Below, one piece after another: positions 1 to 11,711 of a DNA stretch of 64,000 nucleotides (position 1 is the stretch's first letter; each line of letters opens with the position of its first letter). A program made the translations under genes and the position numbers. The DNA comes from Dactylorhiza incarnata (taxonomy: Eukaryota > Streptophyta > Magnoliopsida > Asparagales > Orchidaceae), in NCBI GenBank assembly GCA_033032865.1, contig JAWHQI010000064.1:1-64000 (forward strand), written 5' to 3'. The notes beneath the pieces are model-generated. The model was not told the origin of the DNA. It saw nothing but the letters and a program-made list of their open reading frames with translations, and made no database searches.

Positions 1-777
1 CGTCGGATTGTCCCGTGAACACTCGACGAATTATTACAGAAACCCTTCATTCGACAAAATGTTGTCGTCTGTCTGGATTCGTCGGGATTCGTCGGGATTC
101 GTCGGATTGTCCCGTGAAGACTCGACGAATTGTTACAGAGATCATTTTCTCGGCAAATGTTGCCGTCTGATCTGATTCGTCGGATTCGTCGGATTGTCCC
201 GTGAAATCTCGACGAATGATCTTCCGTGGAATTCCGACGAATTGTAACAGAAGCCCTTATTCTGCTGTGTGGTCTGCGGATAGCGATTCTTCTAGAAGCT
301 GTTTATCCTTTGGGTATAAATAGGACTTCGTTTTAGGGTTCTTATAACTAACGACAAGTTGAGCCGACGGAAGTGTTCCGCTCTCGCCTCACGAACCCTA
401 GCCGACGGAAGTGTTCCGCCGTCTCTGAATCGCGTCCGCTGACCTCCTCTCCGGCGATCGTCGTCGTGTGTGTTCTTCCTGGAGCGAACCTAGCAGTTCG
501 TGGAAGTGCAAAGGTGCAGTCGTTCTTCTCCCGGCTCGTGTGGATCACTGTAGAGACGTAGACATTATTCTACGTGAGGACTCGCATAGCCGACGACAGG
601 AATCAACTCGTGGAGCATCTAGGTTGGATTTGATCCAATCCCGCAAAGGTAATTTCATACCTAGCATTTTGTTAACTTCTTGATTCAACATTCATGGCCG
701 ATCCAAAACCTTTTGGGTTGTTTCTGTTTATTTCCGCTGCGCCTACATTTGATGTATGGTTCTAGAAAAACCCAACA
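1..777 (+). repeat. Truncated LTR of the Copia-1 family
   Basis: This is the last ~777 bp of a ~1005-bp LTR. It matches the Copia-1 3' LTR (7998-9002) almost base for base, the one difference I see being a missing G near 712, and it ends in the family terminus AACCCAACA. It has the TATA box (315-322) and the R/U5 part. About 227 bp of its head lie outside the window. It is closer to the Copia-1 3' LTR than the Copia-1 5' LTR is. It may be a solo LTR or the 3' LTR of a neighbouring copy. Short frames inside it (348-683) are not genes. Confidence 0.9.
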
Positions 778-877
778 GAGGTGACTGTTGCTTCCCGCAC
801 AATCCGCAGAAGCTGCACAAGGAAATTCAATCAGCTAACCGGCCGGTCACAAAAATAAGACCGCAAGAAATTGGCGC
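778..877. other. Unclassified spacer between two LTR copies
   Basis: About 100 bp with no recognisable coding or repeat content, lying between the end of the truncated LTR and a duplicated LTR head. It may be remaining target DNA or filler from a repair event. Confidence 0.4.
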
Positions 878-921
878 GAGTTACCATTGTGATCTAGAAG
901 TGGTCAAACATGTAATCTCAC
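878..921 (+). repeat. Duplicated 44-bp LTR head
   Basis: These 44 bp repeat LTR positions 6-49 with one mismatch (GAGTTACC against GAGTTGCC). They are directly followed by the true LTR start TGTTGGAG at 922. It looks like a truncated LTR into which Copia-1 inserted, or a local duplication made during integration or repair. Confidence 0.8.
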
Positions 922-1097
922 TGTTGGAGTTGCCATTGTGATCTAGAAGTGGTCAAACATGTAATCTCACTGCCAACGCGATATGAGCCTGCAGGGTCGC
1001 ACATAAGAGCATGTGGAGAAGTTGGTAGATTGACTGTGTTGGTAAATGTTACCAATCACCATATATAGAATGGGGAAATCCAGCAGGTTGTTGCTGT

Positions 1098-1395
1098 CTG
1101 AATTCGTCGGGTTTACACGGATAGAATTCGTCGGATTCGTCGGGATTCGTCGGATTGTCCCGTGAACACTCGACGAATTATTACAGAAACCCTTCATTCG
1201 ACAAAATGTTGTCGTCTGTCTGGATTCGTCGGGATTCGTCGGGATTCGTCGGATTGTCCCGTGAAGACTCGACGAATTGTTACAGAGATCATTTTCTCGG
1301 CAAATGTTGCCGTCTGATCTGATTCGTCGGATTCGTCGGATTGTCCCGTGAAATCTCGACGAATGATCTTCCGTGGAATTCCGACGAATTGTAAC
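1098..1395 (+). repeat. U3 tandem repeats with mirrored CGTCG/CGACG motifs
   Basis: Three diverged tandem units. Each opens with one to three copies of GATTCGTCGG, continues with ATTGTCCCGTGAA, and then has the mirrored CTCGACGAAT and TTACAGA. The block lies upstream of the TATA box, where retrotransposon enhancers usually sit. The same block is in the 3' LTR and, diverged and shortened, in the Copia-2 LTRs. A role as transcription-factor binding sites is inference. Confidence 0.75.
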
Positions 1396-1461
1396 AGAAG
1401 CCCTTATTCTGCTGTGTGGTCTACGGATAGCGATTCTTCTAGAAGTTGTTTATCCTTTGGG

Positions 1462-1469
1462 TATAAATA
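1462..1469 (+). promoter_or_regulatory. TATA box of Copia-1 5' LTR
   Basis: TATAAATA in the context GGGTATAAATAGG, conserved in all five LTR copies of this family in the window (also 315, 8538, 51291, 58235). It is the likely core promoter of the genomic RNA. Confidence 0.8.
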
Positions 1470-1926
1470 GGACTTCGTTTTAGGGTTCTTATAACTAACG
1501 ACAAGTTGAGCCGACGGAAGTGTTCCGCTCTCGCCTCACGAACCCTAGCCGACGGAAGTGTTCCGCCGTCTCTGAATCGCGTCCGCTGACCTCCTCTCCG
1601 GCGATCGTCGTCGTGTGTGTTCTTCCTGGAGCGAACCTAGCAGTTCATGGAAGTGCAAAGGTGCAGTCGTTCTTCTCCCGGCTCGTGTGGATCACTGTAG
1701 AGACGTAGACATTATTCTACGTGAGGACTCGCATAGCCGACGACAGGAATCAACTCGTGGAGCATCTAGGTTGGATTTGATCCAATCCCGCAAAGGTAAT
1801 TTCATACCTAGCATTTTGTTAACTTCTTGATTCAACATTCATGGCCGATCCAAAACCGTTTTGGGTTGTTTCTGTTTATTTCCGCTGCGCCTACATTTGA
1901 TGTATGGTTCTAGAAAAACCCAACAG

Positions 1927-1938
1927 TGGTATCAGAGC
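1927..1938 (+). other. Primer binding site, initiator-Met tRNA
   Basis: TGGTATCAGAGC starts one base after the 5' LTR. It is complementary to the 3' end of plant initiator-Met tRNA, the usual primer of plant copia elements. Confidence 0.95.
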
Positions 1939-3063
1939 TAGGTTCTGGTCATGAATTTTGTTTCAGAAGTTTGGTTATTCCAGTACGTGCAAATCTAGGT
2001 ATTTGGAAGCGTTCTAAATGTCAAGATTTCTTCTTGGAATATCACATTTGATGTGATTTTGTGTGGTTTCTGGTGGTGGGATTTCGAAAATTTGGTCGGG
2101 GCTCTGCCCCGCACCCCGCAAGGGCTCTGCCCCTAAGACCCCGCCAGGGGCGCGGCCCCTTGGAACCCCGCCAGGAACGTCTGGGATTTCGTGGTCATTT
2201 CTAATTGTTAGAAATTGTTGTCTCCTTAGCAGTAACCGTCCCTCAAGTGGTTAATGAACCCTTGTATTGTTTTGGATTTTGAATCCAACAATGAGAGACG
2301 AGCTTGTCTACTGCTTTAAGTCGAGTTGTCTTTGCCTTTGTCCAATGCATGTAAATCTGAAGATTTGGAAGAGTTCTAAATGTCCAGATTTAGCCTTTTC
2401 GTCTATCAAAGGTTGATAGTCTTATGTTGTGCACATAAGGGATGCATGTGGATTTAAGAAAGCTTGTTTTTCTGTGGATGTGCACTTTGATCAAATGTTG
2501 ATCATGGTTAAGTGTTAACCTATTATTATTAAAATTAAAATCCCTTCATCAAATATTAAGTGTTCGGATGCCTTCCGATGGATGACACTCTTCCTGCCTC
2601 GATCGATGAAGTGTGGGCTTGCCAAAGCAAGGTGCATTAATCTATCTTGGTAAGGGTGCGAGCGGATAATTGTGATATCCCACTGTCGACATCGGGTCTA
2701 ACTTAACTAGGTGACCTCAAAGGTTGAGTGCCTAGAGGCATAGGGTTGGCATGCACCATATGATGGATGCGAATAAGGAGTTATTCACCAGCCATACAAG
2801 AGTTGCATGAGGATGCAATTGGCAAGCGTTGCCTACCTAAATAACCGCATTATGAGAGGAACGCCAAAGCGGACTCGTGGTGTTGGTGAAATACGGATCT
2901 TGTCCACTAAGAGAGTAGCTCGCAATGGACTCTCCGAATTGATAGTGAGGGCCATCAATTTGAATAAAATAGTGGGAGTATTTAATTGAAGTCCAAATTA
3001 AAATAAATTGTATTTTGGAATTTTGGTACTAATTAGATTCTGCATGAATTCTTGTAGAACTCC
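1939..3063 (+). other. Copia-1 untranslated leader
   Basis: 1.1 kb between the primer site and the gag start. No convincing coding frame. It contains a GC-rich stretch (about 2095-2180) that is absent from or replaced in the Copia-2 leader; the rest is closely similar to the Copia-2 leader. Packaging and dimerisation signals would be expected here but cannot be identified by eye. Confidence 0.7.
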
Positions 3064-6000
3064 ATGGCAAGTGGTTCACATTCCACCTTGTCCCTAAGAG
3101 CTATCCTTGAGAAGGACAAGCTTAGTGGGACGAATTACATGGACTGGTATAGGAACTTGAGAATTGTTCTCAGGCAAGAGCGAAAGCTCTACGTCTTGGA
3201 AGAAGAAGCCCCCGAGGTGCCGACCGGGAACTCGTCCCGTGTTGATAAGGATGCTTATAAGAAGTATACCGATGACGCCTTAGACGTCGAGTGCCTTATG
3301 CTTGCCACCATGAACTCTGAGCTTCAGAAGCAACACGAGAACATGGGGTGCAAGGAGATTGACGAGCACCTAAAGAAAATGTTTCAAGGGCAAGCTCGTC
3401 AAGAGAGGTTCGATGTCACGAAGGCATTATTTCAGTGCAAAATGGGAGCTCGAGACTCAGTTGGTACTCACGTACTCAAGATGATTGGGTACATAGAGAA
3501 CCTGGAGAGACTGGGTTTTCCTCTGGGTCAAGAGTTGGCCACAGATCTTATCCTGCAATCGTTGCCGGATAGTTATGAGCAGTTTGTCTTGAACTACAAC
3601 ATGAATGAAATAGACAAGACACTGCCCGAGCTCCTAGGCATGTTGCGAACTGCCGAGATAAACATGAAGAAGGCCAAGCCTGCTAGTCCCATATTGATGG
3701 TACATAAAGGCAAGGGTAAGGCCAAGGGCTTCAAGAAAACGAAGGTGGGACCTAAGTCACATCTTGAGCCCAAATCTTCTGCGCTGAAAAAGAAGAGCAC
3801 CGTGAAGGAAAGAAAATGCCACCACTGTGGCAAGGCTGGTCATTGGAGGAGGAATTGTCCTTCGTACATTGAGGGTCTGCAGAAAATGAAGGGAGGTATG
3901 ACTTCCGCTTCGGATATTTATGTTATAGAGATAAACCTTTCTGCTCCTTCATCTTGGGTATTGGATACCGGATGTGGTTCTCACATTTGTACAAATGTGC
4001 AGGAACTAGGAAGGAGGAGATTGCTGAGTAAAGGAGAGGTGGACCTACGTGTCGGCAATGGAGCAAGAGTTGCTGCTGTAGCCGTAGGGGTTTACCGTCT
4101 TTCTTTGCCCAGTGGGCTTGTAATAGAACTTGATAATTGTTATTATGTTCCGGCCATAACTAGAAACATTATATCCATTTCATGCTTAGACATGATTGGA
4201 TTTTCTTTTATAATTAAGAACAATTGTTGTTCTATATTTAAGAATGATGTTTGTTATGCTGTAGCTCAATTGTTTAATGGTCTTTATGTTTTGAACCTGG
4301 ACCATCCGATCTATAATGTAGATAATAATAAAAGACTAAGAACAAATGACTCAAATCCTACATATCTCTGGCATTGTCGTTTGGGCCATATAAATGAGAA
4401 GCGCATATCCAAGCTCCATAAAGATGGACTATTGGACTCATTTGATTATGAATCATTTGAGCGATGTGAGTCTTGTTTATTAGGCAAGATGACTAAAGCC
4501 CCTTTCACTGGTTATACTGAGAGGGCTGAGGATCTCTTGGGTGTTGTACATAGTGATGTATGCGGACCCATGAGTTCTATGGCTAGAGGTGGGTATTTCT
4601 ACTTCGTTACATTTACTGATGATTTCAGTAGATACGGATACGTGTATCTTATGAAGTGCAAATCCGAAACCTTTGAAAAGTTCAAAGAGTTTAAGAATGA
4701 AGTGGAGAACCAATTGGGTAAAAAGGTTAAAGCACTCCGATCTGATCGAGGTGGCGAATACCTGAGTCATGAGTTCCGTGATCATCTGAAAGAGTGTGGT
4801 ATTGTATCACAGCTCACTCCACCTAGGACACCGCAGCATAATGGTGTGTCTGAGAGGAGAAATCGTACTCTGTTAGACATGGTACGGTCGATGATGAGTC
4901 ATGCAGACTTGCCTGTTTCCTTTTGGGGTTTTGCTTTAGAGACTGCTGCAATGACACTGAATCGCGCTCCGACGAAAACGGTTCTAAAGACACCATATGA
5001 GATATGGACTGGGAAGCATCCTAGTATGTCGTTCATTAAAATTTGGGGCTGTGAGGCATACGTACGACGTCAAATGCCTGACAAGCTGGAACCCAAATCA
5101 GATAAGTGTTATCTGGTGGGATATCCTAAGGAAACGAAGGGATATTACTTTTACCTACCGTCTGAGGGCAAAGTGTTTGTCGCAAGGACGGGTGTCTTCT
5201 TGGAGAAAGAGTTCTTATCAAGAAAGACGCAAAAGGTAGAACTTGAAGAAGTTCAAGAACCACAAATAGTGAATGAACCAGAGTTGGATTCTGAGCCAGG
5301 ACTACAAGATGTTGTAGCTGGAGAACCTGCTCACGAAACACAAGTCCTACGTAGATCTGGTAGACCAAGATTTGAGCCTGAGAGATATGGATTTCTCGTG
5401 TCTCAAATAGGTAATGTGTTGCTTATGGATCATGATGATGAACCAGCAACCTACCAAGAGGCTATGAATGGACCGGACTCCGACAAATGGCTTGAGGCTA
5501 TGAAATCCGAAATGGACTCCATGTATATAAACCAAGTTTGGAACTTGGTGGAACCACCTGAAGGGGTACGACCCATAGGGTGCAAGTGAGTCTTCAAGAA
5601 GAAGACCGACATGGATGGGAATGTACAGACATTCAAAGGGCGACTGGTGGCTAAGGGTTTCAAGCAAATTCATGGTGTTGACTATGATGAGACCTTTTCC
5701 CCTGTTGCCATGGTAAAGTCCATTAGGATATTGCTTGCTATTGCTGCGTATTATGACTTCGAGATCTGGCAGATGGATGTCAAAACGGCTTTCCTAAATG
5801 GAAACCTCCTTGAGGAAGTGTACATGACACAACCCGAGGGTTTTGTATCCCCAAATGAAGCCACTAAAATATGCAAGCTGAATAAGTCCATCTATGGATT
5901 GAAACAGGCCTCTAGAAGTTGGAATCTTCATTTTCATGAGAAGATCAAAGAGTTTGGTTTTGTCAAGAACGAGGATGAACCGTGTGTTTACAAGCGAATC

Positions 6001-7020
6001 AGTGGGAGCATTGTTGTCTTCCTGATATTGTATGTAGATGACATACTGTTGATCGGGAATGACATACCTACCCTGAAAGTTGTTAAGAACAACCTAGGGA
6101 ACTGCTTTTCTATGAAGGACTTGGGTGAAGCGACTTACATACTCGGTATTAAGATCTATAGAGATAGATCGAAGAAGTTGCTGGGTTTGACCCAGAGTAC
6201 GTACATTGACAAGGTGTTGAAGCGGTTCAACATGCTTGAGTCCAAGAAAGGATTTTTGCCCATGTCTCATGGTGTGAATCTCTCTAAGGACCAGTGTCCA
6301 AAATCTTGCGAAGATAAGGACCGCATGAAGTCGATTCCATATGCTTCGGCAATTGGGTCAATCATGTATGCAATGTTATGTACTCGACCCGATGTCTCTT
6401 TTGCTTTGAGCATGACTAGCAGGTATCAGTCTGATCCCGGTGAATGTCACTGGATAGCCGTAAAGAATATCCTGAAGTACTTGAGAAGGACTAAGGATGT
6501 ATTCTTGGTGTATGGTGGTAAGGAAGAGCTCGTTGTAAGTGGTTACACGGATGCCAGCTTCCAAACTGATAGGGATGATTCAAAGTCTCAGTCAGGGTTT
6601 GTGTTTTGCCTGAATGGAGGAGCTGTGAGCTGGAAGAGTTCCAAGCAAGAGACAGTTGCTGATTCTACAACTGAGGCCGAGTATATCGCTGCAGCTAATG
6701 CAGCGAAGGAGGCTGTATGGATTAGGAAATTCATCGGCGAGCTAGATGTAGTTCCTAGCATTGTTGGTCCCGTAGTTCTCTACTGTGATAACAATGGTGC
6801 AATTGCACAATCTAAGGAACCTAGATCCCATCAGCGCTCCAAGCACATACTTCGGCGGTTCCATCTTATTCGTGAGATTGTCGAACGAGGAGATGTGAAC
6901 ATTTGCAGAGTGCCGACTGAGGAGAATATTGCAGATCCACTGACAAAGCCTCTCGCGCAGAGAAAGCATGATGGTCATACTAGATCAATGGGTATACGAT
7001 ACCTGAATGATCAACTCTAG
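3064..7020 (+). pseudogene. Copia-1 gag-pol polyprotein, interrupted by one in-frame stop
   Basis: One frame encodes about 1318 codons: gag with a copia-type N-terminal domain, zinc knuckle CHHCGKAGHWRRNC (residues 252-265), aspartic protease DTG (301-303), GAG-pre-integrase LWHCRLGH (about 435), integrase core with D498, D561 and E597 (exact D-35-E spacing), RT with YVDD (codon 990) and RNase H (GYTDASF, STTEAEY, YCDNNG). A TGA at 5587-5589 replaces the TGG present in Copia-2 and cuts the product after 841 residues, just before RT. The same frame resumes directly and runs to the stop at 7018-7020. All catalytic motifs look intact, so it is recently broken. The start ATG follows a leader shared with Copia-2. 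Confidence 0.95.
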
Positions 7021-7986
7021 TGGGAGTCTTGTGGGTTGCATGTAAAATAAATATTCTGTTGGCTGTTTAAAATTTATTCATATGATGAATTGTGTACCAA
7101 TTATTTCTTTTTACGATTAATGGCAAGTTCTTTTATTACGATATACTGTTTCTATATGATAGAATAAAATTCGTGATAAATACCCTTAGAATGTTCGCTT
7201 CCATAGGACATCAAGTACGAGACTTGAATGTGAGAGCCTATGATTTCGAAGCTTCATTCTTAAAAGGTCCCTGGTCGAGGTATCATCGTAGAAGCTAAGG
7301 GTGATGATGATACATTAAGACTAGCATGTGTGTTGACTGATGACCGGTTCTCACAGGTCATGATATTGTGATATCAAGTCATCACGTGGGTACTTGTTAG
7401 TGAACAAGTTGTACTGGACAGACCCAACCTGAGACTACTTTGTGGATTGTTACTTAAAAGTGTCACAAGTAGGTCTCATTTGACAATGGTGTTGTGGTCC
7501 TTTGACCTGAAGTCACAGCATTCACCGAGTGAGGAAGAGCGTGCTTTGATGTCATCTAAAGTCTTCCTTGAAGAAGGTTGATGATAAGGGTGGTCGTTGG
7601 GTACGTTACGAATCATTTGGGTGTTTGGGTGTGAGCAGATATGGGATTTGTCCTCCTATATAACAGGAGTTGCATCCATGGGCCCCTTGATGGAATTGGA
7701 CTGAGAAACGCATGGCCATGCTTGGTAGAGTCAATATGTGATATTGAGCTCACCATTCTCTGGAAGTCCGTTCTAGATCAAGAAACTTGGATTGAGCTAT
7801 TATGAGGGTGACACGGTCCATGCCTCTAGTTCTTTCCGGATGTAAGGGACAAAGGGACAAAGACAACGCTGGAACATTGGTCATAAAGGCTTATGAGTTA
7901 TGAACTCTTATTGCTTGGGGAGCAATGATGCATTGCTAGATGCCGCTCATTGTTTGTGAGGTTTTTGGTTTGATACTTTCAAGATC
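7021..7986 (+). other. Copia-1 3' untranslated region
   Basis: About 970 bp between the pol stop and the polypurine tract, nearly identical to 56779-57744 of Copia-2. No coding frame of note. Its length is unusual but it is conserved between both copies. Confidence 0.7.
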
Positions 7987-7996
7987 AAGTGGGAGA
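7987..7996 (+). other. Polypurine tract of Copia-1
   Basis: AAGTGGGAGA, one base before the 3' LTR. It is the expected plus-strand primer and a typical copia form. Confidence 0.9.
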
Positions 7997-7997
7997 C

Positions 7998-9002
7998 TGT
8001 TGGAGTTGCCATTGTGATCTAGAAGTGGTCAAACATGTAATCTCACTGCCAACGCGATATGAGCCTGCAGGGTCGCACATAAGAGCATGTGGAGAAGTAG
8101 GTAGATTGACTGTGTTGGTAAATGTTACCAATCACCATATATAGAATGGGGAAATCCAGCAGGTTGTTGCTGTCTGAATTCGTCGGGTTTACACGGATTG
8201 AATTCGTCGGATTCGTCGGGATTCGTCGGATTGTCCCGTGAACACTCGACGAATTATTACAGAAACCCTTCATTCGACAAAATGTTGTCGTCTGTCTGGA
8301 TTCGTCGGGATTCGTCGGGATTCGTCGGATTGTCCCGTGAAGACTCGACGAATTGTTACAGAGATCATTTTCTCGGCAAATGTTGCCGTCTGATCTGATT
8401 CGTCGGATTCGTCGGATTGTCCCGTGAAATCTCGACGAATGATCTTCCGTGGAATTCCGACGAATTGTAACAGAAGCCCTTATTCTGCTGTGTGGTCTGC
8501 GGATAGCGATTCTTCTAGAAGCTGTTTATCCTTTGGGTATAAATAGGACTTCGTTTTAGGGTTCTTATAACTAACGACAAGTTGAGCCGACGGAAGTGTT
8601 CCGCTCTCGCCTCACGAACCCTAGCCGACGGAAGTGTTCCGCCGTCTCTGAATCGCGTCCGCTGACCTCCTCTCCGGCGATCGTCGTCGTGTGTGTTCTT
8701 CCTGGAGCGAACCTAGCAGTTCGTGGAAGTGCAAAGGTGCAGTCGTTCTTCTCCCGGCTCGTGTGGATCACTGTAGAGACGTAGACATTATTCTACGTGA
8801 GGACTCGCATAGCCGACGACAGGAATCAACTCGTGGAGCATCTAGGTTGGATTTGATCCAATCCCGCAAAGGTAATTTCATACCTAGCATTTTGTTAACT
8901 TCTTGATTCAACATTCATGGCCGATCCAAAACCGTTTTGGGTTGTTTCTGTTTATTTCCGCTGCGCCTACATTTGATGTATGGTTCTAGAAAAAACCCAA
9001 CA
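7998..9002 (+). repeat. Copia-1 3' LTR
   Basis: 1005 bp from TGTTGG to CCAACA, with the same U3 repeats (about 8175-8470) and TATA box (8538-8545) as the 5' LTR. The sequence after 9002 (GAAGG) does not match the 5-bp left flank. Confidence 0.95.
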
Positions 9003-9969
9003 GAAGGAGGTTTGTCGAACGCAGAATGCTGTTCGTCGAATGCAAAAACTTCTCTGCAGATCGACAAAATCCGCTGAGAAGAGGAAGCCATCTCAGCCCA
9101 ACCGTTGAGACAGTTCAAACGAGACATGACGGGTTCTGCCCTTGGCGCAAGCTGCAGAAAGGCATTGTGGGGTCCACCAATCACTCCCATATCTGTCAGA
9201 AGGACGGCTGAGAGCCGTTGAAGATCGGGGATGTATAAAAGGGTTAAATTAGGGTTGAGCAAATACTTCTGCCATCAATCTTTCTCTCGAGCACACAAAG
9301 AAGCGGAAGCGTAATGTTCCATTGTCGGCAGCCAAGAACTGTGTTAACACAAGGCTGCAAGGAAGAGATAGCTCATCTTGATTCATCTCAAGATAGAGCA
9401 AGTAGATCCAGTCCTCATCTGAAGTTCTGATCAAGTAGAATCAAGATTGGAGCTGTACCACTCCTCCCCGATTCAAGTCTGCAACAGCAGCTGAAAAGAA
9501 GAAGAAGAACATGCTTGATCTTTTCTTCTTTCATTCTGTAAACCTCATTATATCTTCTGTAGGAGCCTTTGGGTTCTGAGTTTGTAGGGCCATTTGGCCT
9601 GAGGTTGTAGGACCAGCAGGTGGTCTGAGTTGTAGGAGGTGGATTCCTCTAAGGTAGGATCTGTGTGATCTGAGGTAGGACCAGGAGGTGGTCTGAGCTG
9701 TAGGAGGTGGATTCCTCTGAGGTAGGATCTGTGTGATATGAGGTAGGACCAGGAGGTGGTCTAAACTGTAGGAGGTGGTTTCCTCTGAGGTAGGGTTTGG
9801 GAAAACCGGAGAGATCCTGAGGGATCTGTGTTGTAAGCTCTTGGATCTGAGTTTGGAGGAGTTGGCCCTATCTAACACACTGTTAGAAGGGTGAAGGGGG
9901 AAAGTGGACTACCTATAGACACACTGTCTTGGAGAACCACTATAAACACTTGTGTGTTTTCTGGGTGTG
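9003..9969 (+). repeat. Older + strand LTR fragment, left part
   Basis: Non-coding, with TATA-like TATAAAA at 9234-9240 and, after the gypsy insertion, a right part (16622-16749) containing the C-run and TCTAGGTG signature typical of SIRE-like copia LTR 3' portions. The left end is cut by the Copia-1 3' LTR, so its TG start is missing. It is probably a solo or truncated LTR that landed in the integrase region of the Tat-type element lying to the right. Family assignment is tentative. Confidence 0.6.
9607..9810 (+). repeat. 68-bp tandem repeat, three copies
   Basis: Units start near 9607, 9675 and 9743 with GTAGGACCAG, followed by GGTGGTCTGAG and GTAGGAGGTGG. They lie downstream of the TATA box within the old LTR fragment and so would be transcribed with it. 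Confidence 0.8.
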
Positions 9970-11695
9970 TGATGCACAAATCTTAGCACACCGCTATAGG
10001 CGGTAGTAAGACTGCGGCACGAAACGGCAGTGTACCGATCGTTCAAGTAATATAAAATGGGAATGAATCCCCAAGTATCGATCTCAAAGGAACACAGTAA
10101 GGTGGAGTTTATTATCGAGGAAGGACTTGAGATTGAAGTCCTTTACGTCGGATGGATGCGGAAACGAGGGGTTTTGGATTGTGGAAATAAAATAAAAGAT
10201 ATCAACTACTCCAATGCAATGCCGCTATGCAATGCTTCGCTTGGCGGGATGGAGACTAGGCAGGCCTTGAGCGCACTGCGTCGCAAGGGCGGATGGATGA
10301 GTAGGCAAGCGGAATCGAACTATGCAGGCCTTGAGCGCGCTGCTTCGTAGGGCGAGTGGATTACACGGGCCGCTATGCCACGCTTCGCTAGGCGGATGGA
10401 AGAGTAGGCATACGGATGGAATGGGGAGAACGGCGGAATGAGGGTCGCAAACACCTCGTCGACAAGCACGCCACAAGCAATTGCTAGTGCGGCACACGAA
10501 CGTGACGGCGGGATGGAGGATGGAATGGGGCGCACCTCAAGCAACTCAAACAGTAAAATATTTCACATAGACATGAAATGTATAGAAATGCAAATAAAGT
10601 TAAGTGCTACTTCATCATAATGTTAGCTCTAGCTACATATACATCAATAAGAGAAGAACAAGGCAAGAAATCGACCGAATCTGAAGTCTCGTTGTAGATT
10701 CACAGTTGGAATCGCCGGGTTGTCAATCCGCGTCCAAGCTCGGTCCGCAACTACGTCCGGGGTAGAGAGAGCTGTCACTACTCTCCAATGAGCCCGTCTT
10801 CTTCGTGTCACGATCCGGTAGAGGTTGCAAACTTCCTCTTGCTTGATTGCGATGGCGGCTAAACCTTCCTTGAAACTCTAGGATGAAGGAGGAGGCCGAG
10901 AGGAAGCTCCGGCTCAAGAATGGCGTGAAGAACAAGCCCGGAGCACCTCCCGATGGTGGGCGGCAATGGAGGAGCGAAATCGGGCGGAACGGCGGAGCTG
11001 GGCGAACGAAAAATCGGAGGAAGATCTGACCTAAATCGCGAGCAACAATATTTAGAGGCGCTGGAATAAACCGTGCGCACGGTCATTGGCGCACGACCAG
11101 TGGTCGTGCGCGCTGGAATCCTGTGATCGTGCGCCTGCCTGGGTGGAGCCTGCAATGTAAGAAATTTATAAAATACCATGTTCGCACGAACAGTGGCGCA
11201 CGACCGGTGGTCGTGCGCACTATCGTAGGTGGTCGTGCGCACTGGTCGAAACAGAACTCATAAAATTGATGATAAGTGTGCACGAACAGTGGTGCACGAC
11301 CGGTGGTCGTGCGCACTATCGTAGGTGGTCATGCGCACTGTTCGAGACAGAACTCATAAAATGGGGGTTAAGTGCGCACGATCAGCGGCGCATGACCAGT
11401 GGTCGTGCGCAATAGAACCAGTGATCGTGCGCAGTGTTCCTGTACAGAATTGTACCAGGAACACCTGCACGACTCCTGTTCTAGCACAACCACGAATCCA
11501 GCCACTGAAAGTGGCACTTAACAATGCATGAAAACTACTAAAGAAGAAGAACATGAAATAACACCAAAAACGGGCCTAGAGGTGCACTTAGCATGGAGTA
11601 TCAAATATGAGTGAAAACATGTCTAAAGTGAAGTGCATAGACTAGAAAATCAGCCCAGATGAGTCCATAAATGTGTATATATTTGGGACTCATCA
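9970..11695 (-). repeat. 3' LTR of the non-autonomous gypsy-type element
   Basis: 1726 bp. It contains four blocks of GTGCGCACGA/TCGTGCGC palindromes between 11070 and 11440. The second LTR copy is 14896-16621. Frames such as 10057-10350 occur in both LTRs but have no recognisable domain. Confidence 0.92.
11070..11440. repeat. Palindrome array in LTR (GCGCACGACC...GGTCGTGCGC)
   Basis: Near-perfect palindromes recur about every 100 bp: 11089-11111, 11196-11218, about 11291-11313 and about 11388-11410, embedded in a repeated unit that also carries GAACTCATAAAAT. The other LTR has the same array at about 15995-16365. Arms are 10-11 bp around a 1-3 nt centre. They may be binding sites or RNA hairpins in the transcript. 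Confidence 0.85.
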
Positions 11696-11711
11696 CACCC
11701 CCAGACTTAAC
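11696..11711 (-). other. Polypurine tract
   Basis: On the - strand GTTAAGTCTGGGGGTG abuts the 3' LTR start TGATGAG. A second, similar tract lies inside the element at about 12219-12237. Confidence 0.85.

Larger units (their letters stand above)
922..1925 (+). repeat. Copia-1 5' LTR
   Basis: 1004 bp, TG...CA ends. U3 carries three copies of a ~90-bp repeat (1098-1395). The TATA box TATAAATA is at 1462-1469, so R starts a few tens of bases downstream and U5 runs to 1925. It differs from the 3' LTR at about five substitutions (for example near 1027, 1110, 1423, 1446 and 1648). Confidence 0.95.
922..9002 (+). mobile_element. Copia-1: near-complete Ty1/copia LTR retrotransposon
   Basis: The element is 8.1 kb: 5' LTR 922-1925, primer binding site, 1.1-kb leader, gag-pol 3064-7020, 3' untranslated region, polypurine tract and 3' LTR 7998-9002. 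LTRs begin TGTTGG and end CCAACA. The domain order protease, integrase, RT, RNase H defines Ty1/copia; a Tork-like lineage is my guess from the gag N-terminus. The flanks are CTCAC on the left and GAAGG on the right, so there is no target-site duplication. By eye the two LTRs differ at about five bases plus one indel, so insertion is fairly recent. Sister element: Copia-2 at 50812-58725. Confidence 0.95.

Noticed and set aside
348..683. Short frames repeated at 1520-1830 and 8571-8906
   Set aside because: They lie in R/U5 of the LTRs and are copied with the LTR; no start context or domain.
5587..5589. Programmed stop readthrough separating gag-protease-integrase from RT in Copia-1
   Set aside because: Copia-2 has a sense TGG at this place and copia elements do not use a stop there, so it is a mutation.
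10057..11554. Frames duplicated at 14983-16480
   Set aside because: They lie in LTRs of the gypsy-type element; duplication reflects the LTR pair, and no protein similarity is recognised.
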